NCBI GenBank assembly: GCA_028292485.1
Contig: JAQGMG010000002.1
Location: 62,001 to 126,000, forward strand
Direction of reading: 5' to 3'
DNA: 64,000 bases
Origin: Rhodocyclales bacterium
Lineage (GTDB): Bacteria > Pseudomonadota > Gammaproteobacteria > Burkholderiales > Rhodocyclaceae
Below, one piece after another: positions 1 to 9,842 of this stretch; position 1 is the stretch's first letter; every line of letters begins with the position of its first letter. The position numbers and the translations under genes are program-made. The notes beneath the pieces were generated by a model. The model was not told the DNA's origin. It ran no database searches and worked only from the letters and a program-made list of their open reading frames with translations.

Positions 1-528
1 CAGCAGCTGTGGGTCCTGCAGCAGACAGCGGACGATTTCGACGCGCTGCCGCTCGCCTACGGAAAGGCTGTGCACCAGGCGGTACGGATCGAGTGGCAGG
101 CCGTATTTTTCCGACACTGACTTCACGCGCACGGCGAGCGCCTTCAGATCGAATGGCGCGTCGAGCGCGAGTGCAATGTTTTCGGTGACCGTCAGCGTCT
201 CGAACAGCGAGAAGTGCTGGAACACCATGCCGATACCCAGGGCGCGCGCCGCTGCCGGATTGGCGACGACCGTCTCGCGGCCGTTCCACATCAGTTGCCC
301 GCCGTCGGCTTGCACGGTGCCGTAGATGATTTTCATCAGCGTACTTTTGCCGGCGCCGTTTTCGCCCAGCACCGCGTGTATCTCGCCAGGCATGACGCTC
401 AGGCTCACGTCGTCGTTGGCGACCACGCCGGGATAGCGTTTGGTGATGTGCTGCAGCGACAGGCGTGGCTCTACGGGTGTCTGGCTGGCGGCCTTGCCGG
501 CCAGCTCCGCAAGGCTATCGTTCGTCAT
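1..528 (-). CDS. ABC transporter ATP-binding protein (nucleoside/simple-sugar type, BMP-associated), partial at window edge
   Basis: Minus-strand reading from ATG at 528 gives MTNDSLAEL..., Walker A GENGAGKST, Q-loop FQHFSLFETLTVTENI and signature LSVGERQRVEIVRCLLQDPQLL; open at the left edge so absent from the ORF track. Confidence 0.88.
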   Translation of the reverse strand, partial: MTNDSLAELAGKAASQTPVEPRLSLQHITKRYPGVVANDDVSLSVMPGEIHAVLGENGAGKSTLMKIIYGTVQADGGQLMWNGRETVVANPAAARALGIGMVFQHFSLFETLTVTENIALALDAPFDLKALAVRVKSVSEKYGLPLDPYRLVHSLSVGERQRVEIVRCLLQDPQLL

Positions 529-1666
529 AGGCGTCATCGTGCGTGAACTCCCTCTCCCGGCTGCTGGCGTATTGCTCTCTTGCTTGCAAGAGCTGGGCCA
601 CAACGGCGATGGCGATGGCCTGCGGAGACTTGTCACCGATGCCGGGTACGCCGATAGGGCAGGTCATGCGTGCCAGTTGTGCCGGCGAGATACCTTGTGC
701 ATGCAGGCGGTGCTCGAAGCGCGCCCGCTTGGTGCGCGAACCGATGAGGCCGAACCAGGCGAACGCATCGCGGCGCAGGATGCGCGCGGTGAGTTCGAGG
801 TCGAGCGTGTGGCTGTGGGTGAGGACGAGAAAGAAGGTGTCGGGCGTTGCGTTATCGACTTCCTCCTCGGGCGTGCCGGTGGCGATGCAAGTGACGTTGG
901 TTGCGGGTGAGCCGAACAGATCGTCGCGGACGTCGACCCAGCGGATCTGCGAGTCGAGGGTAGACAGCACTTGCACGATGGCGGCACCGACGTGACCTGC
1001 GCCGAAGATGGTGATGTTGAATGCAGGGCGGGAGATGTGCTGAGTCAGGCGCCATGCTGGATACGCGACGATAGACTCTTTTGAAGGCACATCATTTGAT
1101 GCACCCTTTCCCCTCTCCCGGTGCTGACGCACCACCCTCTCCCTAATGGAGAGGGAACGGCAAAGCTCGGTGCCGGCAGTTCCCTCTCGGTGGCCCGTTG
1201 GGCCGGGAGAGGGAAAAGGGGATATCTGGAGACAGGTCTCTGCAGTCGTTTGCATCTCATCCGGGCGAGTCATATGCCAATGTGATGGAGCCTCAGACGA
1301 CGACAATGTTCGTACCAGCGATGTGCCATTTGCGATCATCGCTGAACGTTCAGTCCAGACCTCACAGGCAGACTGCGCGATGCGTTCGAACACCAGCCAC
1401 ACTACGCCGCCACAACATTGACCCAGGCTTGCACCAAGTGACAGCTTGACGAGGCTTGGCCCAGACGGTTGCAGCAGCATGGCGCGCGCATGCGCCATCG
1501 CTTCCCATTCCAGATGCCCGCCGCCAATCGTGTCGACGGTCCGCGTCATGCTCACCAGCATGTTGGCGCCCGCCTCGCGCGGCACCGAGCCGCGCGTCTG
1601 CGCGACGGTCACAAGCACGAGGTCTTCGTGCGCGAGCAGCTCAGGTAACGTCTGCCAGCAATTCAT
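515..1666 (-). CDS. xdhC: Xanthine dehydrogenase accessory protein XdhC, with an in-frame palindromic repeat in the interdomain linker
   Basis: VTVAQTRGSVPREAGANMLV, DTIGGGHLEWEAM, LGASLGQCCGGVVWLVFE and Rossmann IFGAGHVGAAIV; downstream of xdhAB. Likely start MNCWQTLPELL at 1666. Confidence 0.88.
   Translation of the reverse strand: MNCWQTLPELLAHEDLVLVTVAQTRGSVPREAGANMLVSMTRTVDTIGGGHLEWEAMAHARAMLLQPSGPSLVKLSLGASLGQCCGGVVWLVFERIAQSACEVWTERSAMIANGTSLVRTLSSSEAPSHWHMTRPDEMQTTAETCLQISPFPSPGPTGHREGTAGTELCRSLSIRERVVRQHRERGKGASNDVPSKESIVAYPAWRLTQHISRPAFNITIFGAGHVGAAIVQVLSTLDSQIRWVDVRDDLFGSPATNVTCIATGTPEEEVDNATPDTFFLVLTHSHTLDLELTARILRRDAFAWFGLIGSRTKRARFEHRLHAQGISPAQLARMTCPIGVPGIGDKSPQAIAIAVVAQLLQAREQYASSREREFTHDDAYDER
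1104..1219. repeat. CCCTCTCCC double-hairpin element inside xdhC
   Basis: CCCCTCTCCCGGTGCTGACGCACCACCCTCTCCCTAATGGAGAGGGAACGGC..GTTCCCTCTCGGTGGCCCGTTGGGCCGGGAGAGGG; matches the intergenic copies. Confidence 0.82.
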
Positions 1667-1677
1667 GGCAGCACACC

Positions 1678-1780
1678 GTAGGTTGGGGTGAGCGCAGCGA
1701 TGCCCAACGCCCAACGTTGATCAAATTCCTCACCCGTTGCTGGACCGATGTTGGGCATCGCTGCGCTCACCCCAACCTAC
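1678..1780. repeat. GTAGGTTGGGGTGAGCGCAGCGATGCCCAAC REP pair
   Basis: Near-perfect inverted pair GTAGGTTGGGGTGAGCGCAGCGATGCCCAACG..GTTGGGCATCGCTGCGCTCACCCCAACCTAC. Confidence 0.88.
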
Positions 1781-4124
1781 CCGTAGCAGTGTTTTCGGAC
1801 ATATCCCCTATCGCACGCAAAATTGCCTCTGCCGTGGCCGGAGCCTGCAGCGGTGCGACGCTGCCGCGTGCGGCCGAGCAGGCATCGCGTAGCGCGAAGA
1901 AGACGCTGAAGGCGAGCATGAGTGGTGGCTCGCCGACGGCCTTGGATTTGTGGATAGTCTCTTCGACATTGGCGTTGTCGAACAGGCGTACGTTCATTAC
2001 CGGCGGGCAGTCGCTCGCGGCGGGAATCTTGTAGGTAGAAGGCGCATGCGTCATGTTACGGCCGAGCTGTGCGCCCTCGGGGCGGAACCATAGCTCTTCC
2101 GTCGTCAGCCAGCCCATGCCCTGGATGAAGCCCCCTTCGATCTGGCCAATGTCGATGGCCGGGTTCAGCGACTTGCCAACGTCATGCAGGATGTCGACGC
2201 GCAATACCTTCGACTCGCCGGTGAGCGTGTCGATCGCCACTTCGCTGCAGGATGCGCCATAGGCGTAGTAGAAAAAGGGTTTGCCCTGCAGGGTTTCCTT
2301 GTTCCAGTGAATTTTTGGCGTCGAGTAGAAGCCCGAGTCCCACAATTGCACGCGTGCGCGATAAGCCTCGATGACCAGCTCGGCGAAGGACACGCGGACG
2401 CTGCCGCTGTGCACGCAGTCATCGGCGAAGACCACGCTGTCGGCGGGCACACCATGACGCTGTGCGAAGAGTGCAGTGAGGCGCTGCTTGATCTTGATCG
2501 CGGCTGCCTGTGCGGCCTTGCCGTTGAGATCGGCGCCGCTCGATGCCGCCGTGGCCGAGGTGTTGGGGACGCGGCTGGTGTCCGTGCTCGACAGGCGTAC
2601 GGTGCCAATCGACAGGCCCAGCTCATGCGCTACGACCTGCTGGATCTTGGTGTACAGACCCTGGCCCATCTCCGTGCCGCCATGCGACACCAGCACCGTG
2701 CCATCTGAATAGACATGCACAACGGCACCGGCCTGGTTGTAGAGCGTGGCATTGAAGGAGATGCCGAACTTGAGTGGTGTGAGCGCGATGCCGCGCTTGA
2801 TGACCGGACTCGTCTTGTTGAAAGCGATGATGGCGGCGCGGCGCGTGGCGTAGTCGCTGCTCGCGGCCAGCTCTTCGATCATTGCCGGGGCGACGTTGTC
2901 TTCGACCTTGGCGCCGTAGGGCGTCATCACGCGCATGTCACCGGCAGAATCGCCGTAGAGATTCAGGCAGCGCACATCCAGCGGGTCGCGTCCGAGGTGT
3001 CGTGCGATGTCGTCGATGATGTACTCGATGGCGAACATGCCCTGCGGGCCGCCGAAGCCACGGAAGGCCGTATTCGACACGGTATGCGTTTTGCATCGCA
3101 GGCTGCGCACGGCCACGGCGTCGAGGTAGTAGCAGTTGTCGATGTGGCACAAGGCGCGGTCATTCACCGGGCCGGAGAGGTCCGCGGAGAAGCCGCAGCG
3201 TGACGCCATCTGCAGACGCAGACCGAGGATGCGGCCCTCCTGGTCGAAACCGGCCTCCCATTCGAAATCGAAATCGTGGCGCTTGCCGGTGAAGGTCATG
3301 TCGTCGTCGCGGTCCAGGCGCAGCTTCACCGGACGGCCGGTCTTCCACACGCCTAGTGCCGCGGCACAGGCAATCTGTGCCGATTGCGACTCCTTGCCGC
3401 CGAAACCGCCGCCCATGCGCCGGCATTCCACGCTCACCTGGTGACTGTGCCAGCCCAGCATGTGCGCGACCATATGCTGCATCTCGGTCGGGTGCTGCGT
3501 GGAGCTGTGCACGTGCATCGTGTCCTGATCACGCGGCAGTGCATAGGCGATCTGGCCTTCTAGGTAGAAGTGTTCCTGTCCGCCATGACGCGCATGGCCC
3601 TTGAGACGCAGTGGCGCAGCCGCCAGCGCGGCCTCGGCATCGCCCTTGTGCATATCGACCGGTGGCAGCACCCAGGATTCGGCGGCGACTGCCTCGGCCG
3701 TCGTCAGCAGTGCGGGCAATGCTTCGTATTCGATCTTCGCGAGACGTGCCGCGCGACGCGCCGCATCGTGCGACTCGGCGAATACGATGAAAATTGGCTG
3801 ACCGTAGAACTGCACGAGGCCATCAGCGAGGATGGGATCGTCGTGAATGATGGGGCCACAATCGTTGAGACCGGGAATGTCCTGCGCGGTGAGCACACTC
3901 ACCACGCCGGCCGCCATGCGAACGGCATCAAGATTCAGCGACAGGATGCGGCCATGCGCGCAGGTCGACATGCCGAAGGCCGCGTGCAAGGTGCCCTGCA
4001 TCTCGAGCAGGTCGTCGATGTAACTGGCCGCGCCGCTGACGTGCAACGCGGCGCTCTCGTGCGTGATGGAGAGGCCAACGGCCTTCTCCTGCGGCGCAGA
4101 GATTTTGGGTTCGACGGCGTTCAT
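1767..4124 (-). CDS. xdhB: Xanthine dehydrogenase molybdopterin-binding subunit
   Basis: 785 aa; GGGFGGKESQ, AFRGFGGPQGMFAIE, GGTEMGQGLYTKI motifs; overlaps xdhA by 4 nt. Confidence 0.93.
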   Translation of the reverse strand: MNAVEPKISAPQEKAVGLSITHESAALHVSGAASYIDDLLEMQGTLHAAFGMSTCAHGRILSLNLDAVRMAAGVVSVLTAQDIPGLNDCGPIIHDDPILADGLVQFYGQPIFIVFAESHDAARRAARLAKIEYEALPALLTTAEAVAAESWVLPPVDMHKGDAEAALAAAPLRLKGHARHGGQEHFYLEGQIAYALPRDQDTMHVHSSTQHPTEMQHMVAHMLGWHSHQVSVECRRMGGGFGGKESQSAQIACAAALGVWKTGRPVKLRLDRDDDMTFTGKRHDFDFEWEAGFDQEGRILGLRLQMASRCGFSADLSGPVNDRALCHIDNCYYLDAVAVRSLRCKTHTVSNTAFRGFGGPQGMFAIEYIIDDIARHLGRDPLDVRCLNLYGDSAGDMRVMTPYGAKVEDNVAPAMIEELAASSDYATRRAAIIAFNKTSPVIKRGIALTPLKFGISFNATLYNQAGAVVHVYSDGTVLVSHGGTEMGQGLYTKIQQVVAHELGLSIGTVRLSSTDTSRVPNTSATAASSGADLNGKAAQAAAIKIKQRLTALFAQRHGVPADSVVFADDCVHSGSVRVSFAELVIEAYRARVQLWDSGFYSTPKIHWNKETLQGKPFFYYAYGASCSEVAIDTLTGESKVLRVDILHDVGKSLNPAIDIGQIEGGFIQGMGWLTTEELWFRPEGAQLGRNMTHAPSTYKIPAASDCPPVMNVRLFDNANVEETIHKSKAVGEPPLMLAFSVFFALRDACSAARGSVAPLQAPATAEAILRAIGDMSENTATGRLG

Positions 4125-5617
4125 GCGGTCACCTCCGCAGTGACGTCATGAACGCGCAGTACGTCGCTGCTGGAGTAATCGAGCCACAGGCGCCACAAGA
4201 GGTTCTGCGCGACCTGCATGCGGTAAGCCGCCGAGGCACGCATGTCAGCGAGCGGCTGGTACTCGCTGGCGAGCGCGCGCATCGCGTCGCAGATGCTCTC
4301 GTCGGAAAGTATGCGTCCGGTTAGCGCGGCCTCGGCCGCCGCGGCACGTTTGGGTGTAGCCGCCATGCCGCCGAAAGCGATGCGTGCCGTCGTTACGGTG
4401 CCGGCAACGTCGAGCGTGAGCGCGAAGGCTGCGCAGACAGCGGAGATATCCTGGTCGCGACGCTTGGAAATTTTCCAGGTGCGGAACATCGCCTTTGGAT
4501 CGCGACACGGCACGCGCAGCGCACGCACGAATTCGCCTTGCTCCATGGCGCTTTTCTGATAGCCGAGGTACAGATCTTCGAGCGGCATTTCACGGATGCG
4601 CTCACCCTTCTGCAAGACCACCTGCGTGCCGAGCACGATCAGCGCTGGCATGCTGTCGCCAATCGGTGAGCCGTTGGCAACGTTGCCGCCCAGCGTACCG
4701 GCATTGCGGATCGGCACCGAAGCGAAGCGCTCGGCCAGCTCGGTCCATTGTGGTTCGTCGGCAGTCAGCGCGGCGAAGGCATCGGTGAGCGATACGCCTG
4801 CGCCGATCTCGATCCATTCGTCATTGGTCGTGATCTGTGCAAAGTCGCTGGCCGCACCGACATATATGATGTCACCGAGTTCGCGCAATTGCTTGGTGAC
4901 CCACAGGCCGATGTCGGTCGAGCCCGCAAGTATCCGGGCAGCGGGGCGTGCGCTATAGATTTCTGCCAGTTCGCTGGTCGAGCGCGGCGCGAAGAATGTC
5001 TGGCTATTGACTGAATTCCCATCGGCATATTCGAGTGCGGGTAATGCAGCCAGCTCGTCGAGCGCGGTGCGCACGGGTGCGCGCGACATCTTCACGCAGG
5101 GCTTCTGCCAGGCTGCCTGTGCCGCATCGATGATGGGCCGGTAGCCGGTGCAGCGGCACAGGTTGCCGGAGAGTGTGTCGGTGATTTGCTCACGTGTCGG
5201 TGCTGCATCGCGTTTCTCGTACTTGTTTTCGTAATGAGCCCACAGCGACATGATGAAGCCGGGCGTGCAGAAGCCGCATTGCGAGCCGTGACATTCGACC
5301 ATTGCCTGCTGCACGGGATGCAATGTGCCGTTGGGCTGTTTGACGTCTTCGACGCTGAACAGCGCCTTGCCATCGAGTGTAGGGATGAGCTGGATGCAGC
5401 TATTCACGGCTTCGAGGCGCAGGCCACCGGGCGCATCATCGTCGCGGCTGCCGAGCACCACGGTGCACGCGCCGCAATCGCCTTCGCCACAGCCTTCCTT
5501 GGTGCCCGTACAGTGCTGATCTTCGCGCAGCCATTGCAGCACCGTGCGCTGCGGCGAGACGCCGGAGACCTCAACGATCTTGCCTCGATGCCAGAAGCGG
5601 ATTGCTCGCTGCGTCAT
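4121..5617 (-). CDS. xdhA: Xanthine dehydrogenase small subunit (2Fe-2S and FAD domains)
   Basis: 498 aa; 2Fe-2S motifs CGEGDCGACTVVLG, CGFCTPGFIMSL, GNLCRCTGYRPI and a FAD domain. Confidence 0.93.
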   Translation of the reverse strand: MTQRAIRFWHRGKIVEVSGVSPQRTVLQWLREDQHCTGTKEGCGEGDCGACTVVLGSRDDDAPGGLRLEAVNSCIQLIPTLDGKALFSVEDVKQPNGTLHPVQQAMVECHGSQCGFCTPGFIMSLWAHYENKYEKRDAAPTREQITDTLSGNLCRCTGYRPIIDAAQAAWQKPCVKMSRAPVRTALDELAALPALEYADGNSVNSQTFFAPRSTSELAEIYSARPAARILAGSTDIGLWVTKQLRELGDIIYVGAASDFAQITTNDEWIEIGAGVSLTDAFAALTADEPQWTELAERFASVPIRNAGTLGGNVANGSPIGDSMPALIVLGTQVVLQKGERIREMPLEDLYLGYQKSAMEQGEFVRALRVPCRDPKAMFRTWKISKRRDQDISAVCAAFALTLDVAGTVTTARIAFGGMAATPKRAAAAEAALTGRILSDESICDAMRALASEYQPLADMRASAAYRMQVAQNLLWRLWLDYSSSDVLRVHDVTAEVTA

Positions 5618-5769
5618 GCCCTGTCGTGCCTTTCAATACGGTTGCTGATCGCAAGGGATCGTTGATTCAGGCTAGCACGCGTTGTGCCGGTTTATCGTTT
5701 GCGCAGGCGATAGCGCTGATCTGCCAAGGCCAATATCGAACCAGCATCGAACCTCGGCGGGCAGTGCAA

Positions 5770-6273
5770 TCAATCGCCCGCGATCCGCCAGAACTGGTGG
5801 TGCGGCACGGCGGCTTCATCTTCGAGCAGCGGACCGAACACCTGGACCTCACGCTGGCCGCGTATGAACACTTCGCGGCACGGCAGGGACAAGGTCGGGT
5901 TTTCGGGGTCGTCGCCAGTCAGCGTCAGCAAGCGCTGCTCCGACAGGCCATACACGACGCGGCCGATGCCACACCAGTAGATCGCGCCGGCGCACATGGC
6001 ACAGGGCTCGGCACTGGTATAGATCGTGCAGCCAGCGAGTAGTTCGGCCGGGATGATGCGCGCGGCTTGCGCGGCGGCGAGGCGTTCGGCATGACAGGTA
6101 GGGTCGCCGGTGGGCGGCTTCGAGTCGTTGAAGCACTCCACCCACACTTCGCCCGTCCTGTCGGCTACCAGCGCTGCGAAGGGATGGCGCTTGCGCGAGC
6201 GACTTTCGGCAGACAGGGCAATCGCTTGCCGCAGCAACTGCATGTCCAGCTCGGTCAGTGCTTCCGTGCTCAT
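5770..6273 (-). CDS. Nucleoside/guanine deaminase, cytidine-deaminase superfamily
   Basis: Zinc motifs CHAERLAA and SAEPCAMCAGAIYW; next to the xdh genes. Confidence 0.8.
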   Translation of the reverse strand: MSTEALTELDMQLLRQAIALSAESRSRKRHPFAALVADRTGEVWVECFNDSKPPTGDPTCHAERLAAAQAARIIPAELLAGCTIYTSAEPCAMCAGAIYWCGIGRVVYGLSEQRLLTLTGDDPENPTLSLPCREVFIRGQREVQVFGPLLEDEAAVPHHQFWRIAGD

Positions 6274-6515
6274 ACGATTTCCTCGTGTCATTGTCGTGAC
6301 TGCCCGCATTCAGTGCATGGCGCACATATAAGTCTCATAATTCACTGGCGATGGTATCCCTTTCGCGAGGGGGCTACAGTGGTTGCCATCAGTCCTTGCT
6401 GATCCCGAATGGTGCCGCGAAACAATGGAGGGCGCCATCCGGTGAAAATTGTTTGCCATTATCGTTTGCCACCATCGTTCGACCTCTGCGTCGGGCGCTA
6501 CACAGGAGAGTCGGG

Positions 6516-7625
6516 ATGCCATCATTCTTGCATGCGTCGCTGGTCAAAGCGCAGGTCAAAGTAATCCGCCTTGCCGCGAGCGCGGCTGTACTGTCTGCCC
6601 TGGCTGTCGGCGCAAGCGCTGCTGAACCGGTCAAGGCGGCCTTCGTCTATATCGGCCCCACCGGTGACCATGGCTGGACGTATGCGCACGATGTCGGTCG
6701 CAAGAAGGCCGAGGAAGAACTGGGCGGCAAGGTCAAGACGACGTTCGTGGAAAATGTGCCGGAAACTGCCGATGCGGAGCGCGTGATCCGCGACCTCGCC
6801 GCCAAAGGCAACAAGGCCATCTTCGCAACGTCGTTTGGCTACATGAATGCCATGGAGAAGGTGGCGAAGAGCTTCCCCAAGGTCGCCTTCATGCATGCTA
6901 CCGGCTACAAGACGGCGAAGAATTTCGGCACATATGACGTTCGCACATACGAAGGCGCCTATATGCTGGGTGTCGTAGCAGGCAAGATGAGCAAGAGCGG
7001 CAAGCTCGGCGTGGTCGGCTCCTTTCCGATTCCCGAAGTGATCCGTAACATCGACGCATTCACCATCGGCGCGCGCAGCATCAATCCGAAAGCTACGACC
7101 AAGGTGATATGGGTGAGCACCTGGTTCGACCCGGGCAAGGAGCGTGAAGCCGCACTGACCTTGATCTCCCAGGGCGCCGATGTACTGATGCAGAACACCG
7201 ACTCGCCCGCTGTCGTGCAAGCCGCTGAAGAGAAGGGTGTCTATGCCTTCGGCTGGGATTCGGACATGACCAAGTTCGGCGCCAAAGCGCAGCTTGCCGC
7301 CTCGGTGCTGCACTGGGATGTGATCTATAAACCGCAACTCGAAGCGGTCGCTGCCGGTACCTGGAAACCCTCGCAGATCTGGGCGGGCGTCAAGGACGGT
7401 GCCGTGAATATCGAGAACTTCGGTACTTCGACGCCGGCTGACGTGAAGAAGCTTGCCGAAGAGCGCCGCGATGCGATCAAGGCCGGCAAGCTGCATCCTT
7501 TCACTGGACCGCTGAAAGACAATACAGGCAAGGAAATTGTGGCTGCGGGCAAGACGGCAACCGATGCAGAGCTTGGTAAATGGAATGTCTATGTCGAAGG
7601 CGTAGAGGGCACCATTCCCAAATGA
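6516..7625 (+). CDS. BMP-family ABC transporter substrate-binding protein
   Basis: Signal peptide, VKAAFVYIGPTGDHGWTYAHDVGR, GWDSDMTKFG; ATG at 6516 after CAGGAG. Confidence 0.88.
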   Translation: MPSFLHASLVKAQVKVIRLAASAAVLSALAVGASAAEPVKAAFVYIGPTGDHGWTYAHDVGRKKAEEELGGKVKTTFVENVPETADAERVIRDLAAKGNKAIFATSFGYMNAMEKVAKSFPKVAFMHATGYKTAKNFGTYDVRTYEGAYMLGVVAGKMSKSGKLGVVGSFPIPEVIRNIDAFTIGARSINPKATTKVIWVSTWFDPGKEREAALTLISQGADVLMQNTDSPAVVQAAEEKGVYAFGWDSDMTKFGAKAQLAASVLHWDVIYKPQLEAVAAGTWKPSQIWAGVKDGAVNIENFGTSTPADVKKLAEERRDAIKAGKLHPFTGPLKDNTGKEIVAAGKTATDAELGKWNVYVEGVEGTIPK

Positions 7626-7635
7626 ACGCGCCATG

Positions 7636-7731
7636 AAGCGGGCTGCGCACGCTTCCAGCGTTGTTGGCTCGCTCGCCGTGCCTGAGCACTGCTCTGCGCG
7701 AGCCGCCTAGCTGGAAGCGCGCTCGCTCCGC
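7636..7731. repeat. Approx. 95-bp intergenic repeat, copy 1
   Basis: AAGCGGGCTGCGC..CGCTCGCCGTGCCTGAGCACTGCTCTGCGCG..CCGCCTAGC..CGCTCGCTCC; second copy at 27003-27098. Confidence 0.75.
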
Positions 7732-7826
7732 TCCCTGACGCGTTCTCCCTGTGAATGGGTTTTCTCAAGCAAAATGTCACTCCTGCTACGCAGGCGTGAC
7801 ATTTGCATTTCAGGAGATCGATCATC

Positions 7827-8834
7827 ATGGACGTTCTGCAACGCGCATTGAGCTGCCCCAAGGCCGAATTGCATGTGCACATCGAAGGCACGCTGGAACC
7901 TGAGCTGGCTTTCGCATTGGCACAGCGCAACAACATCGACTTTCCGCACGCGAGCATCGAAGATTTGCGTGCCGCCTATGACTTCAGCGATCTGCAATCC
8001 TTTCTCGATCTTTACTACGCTTGCGCCGATGTACTGCGCACCGAGGCCGATTTCAGCGATCTCATGCTCGCCTACCTGCGCCGTGCGCGTGAAGACAATG
8101 TCATTCATGCGGAAATTTTCTTCGATCCGCAGACGCACACCGCCAGAGGCGTTGCATTCGAGACCGTATTGAATGGGCTGGAAGCGGGCGCTGCGATAGC
8201 GCAGGCCGAATGGGGCATGAGTACGCGCCTGATCCTGTGCTTCCTGCGGCATCTGCCGGAAGAGGATGCGTTTGCGACGCTCGATGCGACGCTGCCCTTC
8301 ATCGACCGCGTTCATGGCTTCGGCCTGGACTCTTCGGAGAAAGGCCATCCGCCGTCGAAGTTCGAGCGCGTGTTCGCACGCTGCCGCGAACTGGGCAAGA
8401 AAGTGGTCGCACATGCCGGCGAAGAGGGGCCGCCCGCATATATCGTCGAAGCGCTCGACGTGCTGAAAGTAAGCCGCATCGACCATGGTGTGCGCGCCAT
8501 CGAAGACGCGGCATTGACGCAACGGCTTGCGCATGACCAGATCGCGCTGACGGTCTGTCCGCTGTCGAATGTGCGTTTGTGCGTTTTCAAGGATATGCGC
8601 CAGCACAGTCTGCCAGCGATGCTTGCCGCGGGACTGCGTGTGACGCTCAACAGCGATGATCCTGCGTATTTCGGCGGCTACCTTGGCGATAACATCCGCG
8701 CCGTGCAGGCCGCTTTTGATCTCGATGCGGAGACGTGGTGCCTGCTGTTCCGCAATAGTTTCGATGCGGCCTTTGTCGACGACGAGAAAAAGGCGTTGTG
8801 GCTATCGCGAGTCGATGCGCATATGCAGCCGTAG
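7827..8834 (+). CDS. Adenosine/adenine deaminase family protein (adenine deaminase favoured)
   Basis: KAELHVHIEGTLEPEL, GLDSSEKGHPPSKFERVF, VAHAGEEGPPAYI, SRIDHGVRAI, TLNSDDPAYFGGYLGDN. Confidence 0.85.
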   Translation: MDVLQRALSCPKAELHVHIEGTLEPELAFALAQRNNIDFPHASIEDLRAAYDFSDLQSFLDLYYACADVLRTEADFSDLMLAYLRRAREDNVIHAEIFFDPQTHTARGVAFETVLNGLEAGAAIAQAEWGMSTRLILCFLRHLPEEDAFATLDATLPFIDRVHGFGLDSSEKGHPPSKFERVFARCRELGKKVVAHAGEEGPPAYIVEALDVLKVSRIDHGVRAIEDAALTQRLAHDQIALTVCPLSNVRLCVFKDMRQHSLPAMLAAGLRVTLNSDDPAYFGGYLGDNIRAVQAAFDLDAETWCLLFRNSFDAAFVDDEKKALWLSRVDAHMQP

Positions 8835-8865
8835 GCCGCGAGCATCGCGAAAAGTACCTGCTGCG

Positions 8866-9309
8866 TCAGAAGTTGTAGCGCAGCTGCAGCGCCACGGTTA
8901 TGGGGTCCTTGGTGTAGCGCGGGATCACGATGACGGCCACTTCGACCGGTTTCCATGCCACGACCAATTCCGGCAACACGAGCGCTTTGAGGCCGCCTTT
9001 ATAGCCGCTAACGGCACCGGTTACCGCTCCGATACGCAACGCGTGATCATCGCTGCCTACCAAACGCCATTGCCATTCATAGCCCGCATAGACAGACCAT
9101 CGGCGTATGCTGTTGTAATAGGAGCCAAGTGTCCACCCGCCCGCTACGCGAAGGCCGATACCGGTGTTATGCGGATTCAGATCGTCGCGGTTGTTTGAGT
9201 GCCATGACTCGAAACCTGTTGCGATTGCCGGGCCGAGTTCGACCGAGGCGTGAGCGTTCATGCTCAGCAGACTTGCAACGAGTATGAGCAAGGCAATTGC
9301 CTTTGTCAT
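8866..9309 (-). CDS. Small exported/outer-membrane-like hypothetical protein
   Basis: 147 aa, N-terminal signal peptide, alternating aromatic beta pattern ending in LQLRYNF. Confidence 0.55.
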   Translation of the reverse strand: MTKAIALLILVASLLSMNAHASVELGPAIATGFESWHSNNRDDLNPHNTGIGLRVAGGWTLGSYYNSIRRWSVYAGYEWQWRLVGSDDHALRIGAVTGAVSGYKGGLKALVLPELVVAWKPVEVAVIVIPRYTKDPITVALQLRYNF

Positions 9310-9417
9310 GATGTGTCCCCCGAAGGTTGATCATCGCGCGGTGCTGCCACGCATGAGTCAATTTACGGAGGTCAATTCTGGAACTTCAGAATTTTCTTGC
9401 TCATCATCAAGAATGCA

Positions 9418-9454
9418 GAAAAGCCGCCGCTACAGAAGTAGCGCCGGCTTTTTT
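9418..9454. terminator. Rho-independent-type hairpin
   Basis: AAAAGCCGCCGCTACAGAAGTAGCGCCGGCTTTTTT: near-perfect stem with A and T tracts. Confidence 0.65.
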
Positions 9455-9666
9455 CTTACGCTGACCGGGTCTGCGGCCAATGGGCCGCAAGCCACATTGC
9501 AGGCGGCTGGCTGCCTGGAAATGTATCTCGGCCTTCATCATCGGGGTTGTCGCCTTGGTCCCCGTGCCTGGCAGGTTGCCGAATTGTTGCGCCAGCATTC
9601 ATAGCCAACGCCTATCAGCGGGCAGCAGCGCCATCCCATCCGCTGGGTTCAGCAGGAAAAAAAGGA

Positions 9667-9840
9667 ATTACATACTTGACTTGCAGAGCGCAAATCACGT
9701 TTGGAAATGCGATTTCTGCCAAAAGACAGTCATTCCCGCGAAAGCGGGAATCCACTTCTACGTGAGGTCTGTGCACGCGAGTGGATTCCCGCTTTCGCGG
9801 GAATGACGAGAATTGGGGCGCTGCAAGTCAAGTATGTAAT
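9667..9840. mobile_element. MITE-like element with approx. 20-bp terminal inverted repeats and an internal dRS3-like pair
   Basis: ATTACATACTTGACTTGCAG at the left end; reverse complement CTGCAAGTCAAGTATGTAAT at the right end; inner inverted pair at 9729-9808. Confidence 0.6.
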
Positions 9841-9842
9841 CC

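Noticed and set aside
6522-7634. 370-aa minus-strand ORF opposite the BMP-family gene
   Set aside because: Shadow ORF of GC-rich coding DNA; the plus-strand product has a clear family match, the minus one shows no recognisable motif.
9729-9808. CRISPR-like array impression from repeated ATTCCCGC sequences
   Set aside because: Repeats are dispersed inverted pairs with conserved spacers, not direct repeats with unique spacers, and no cas genes are present.
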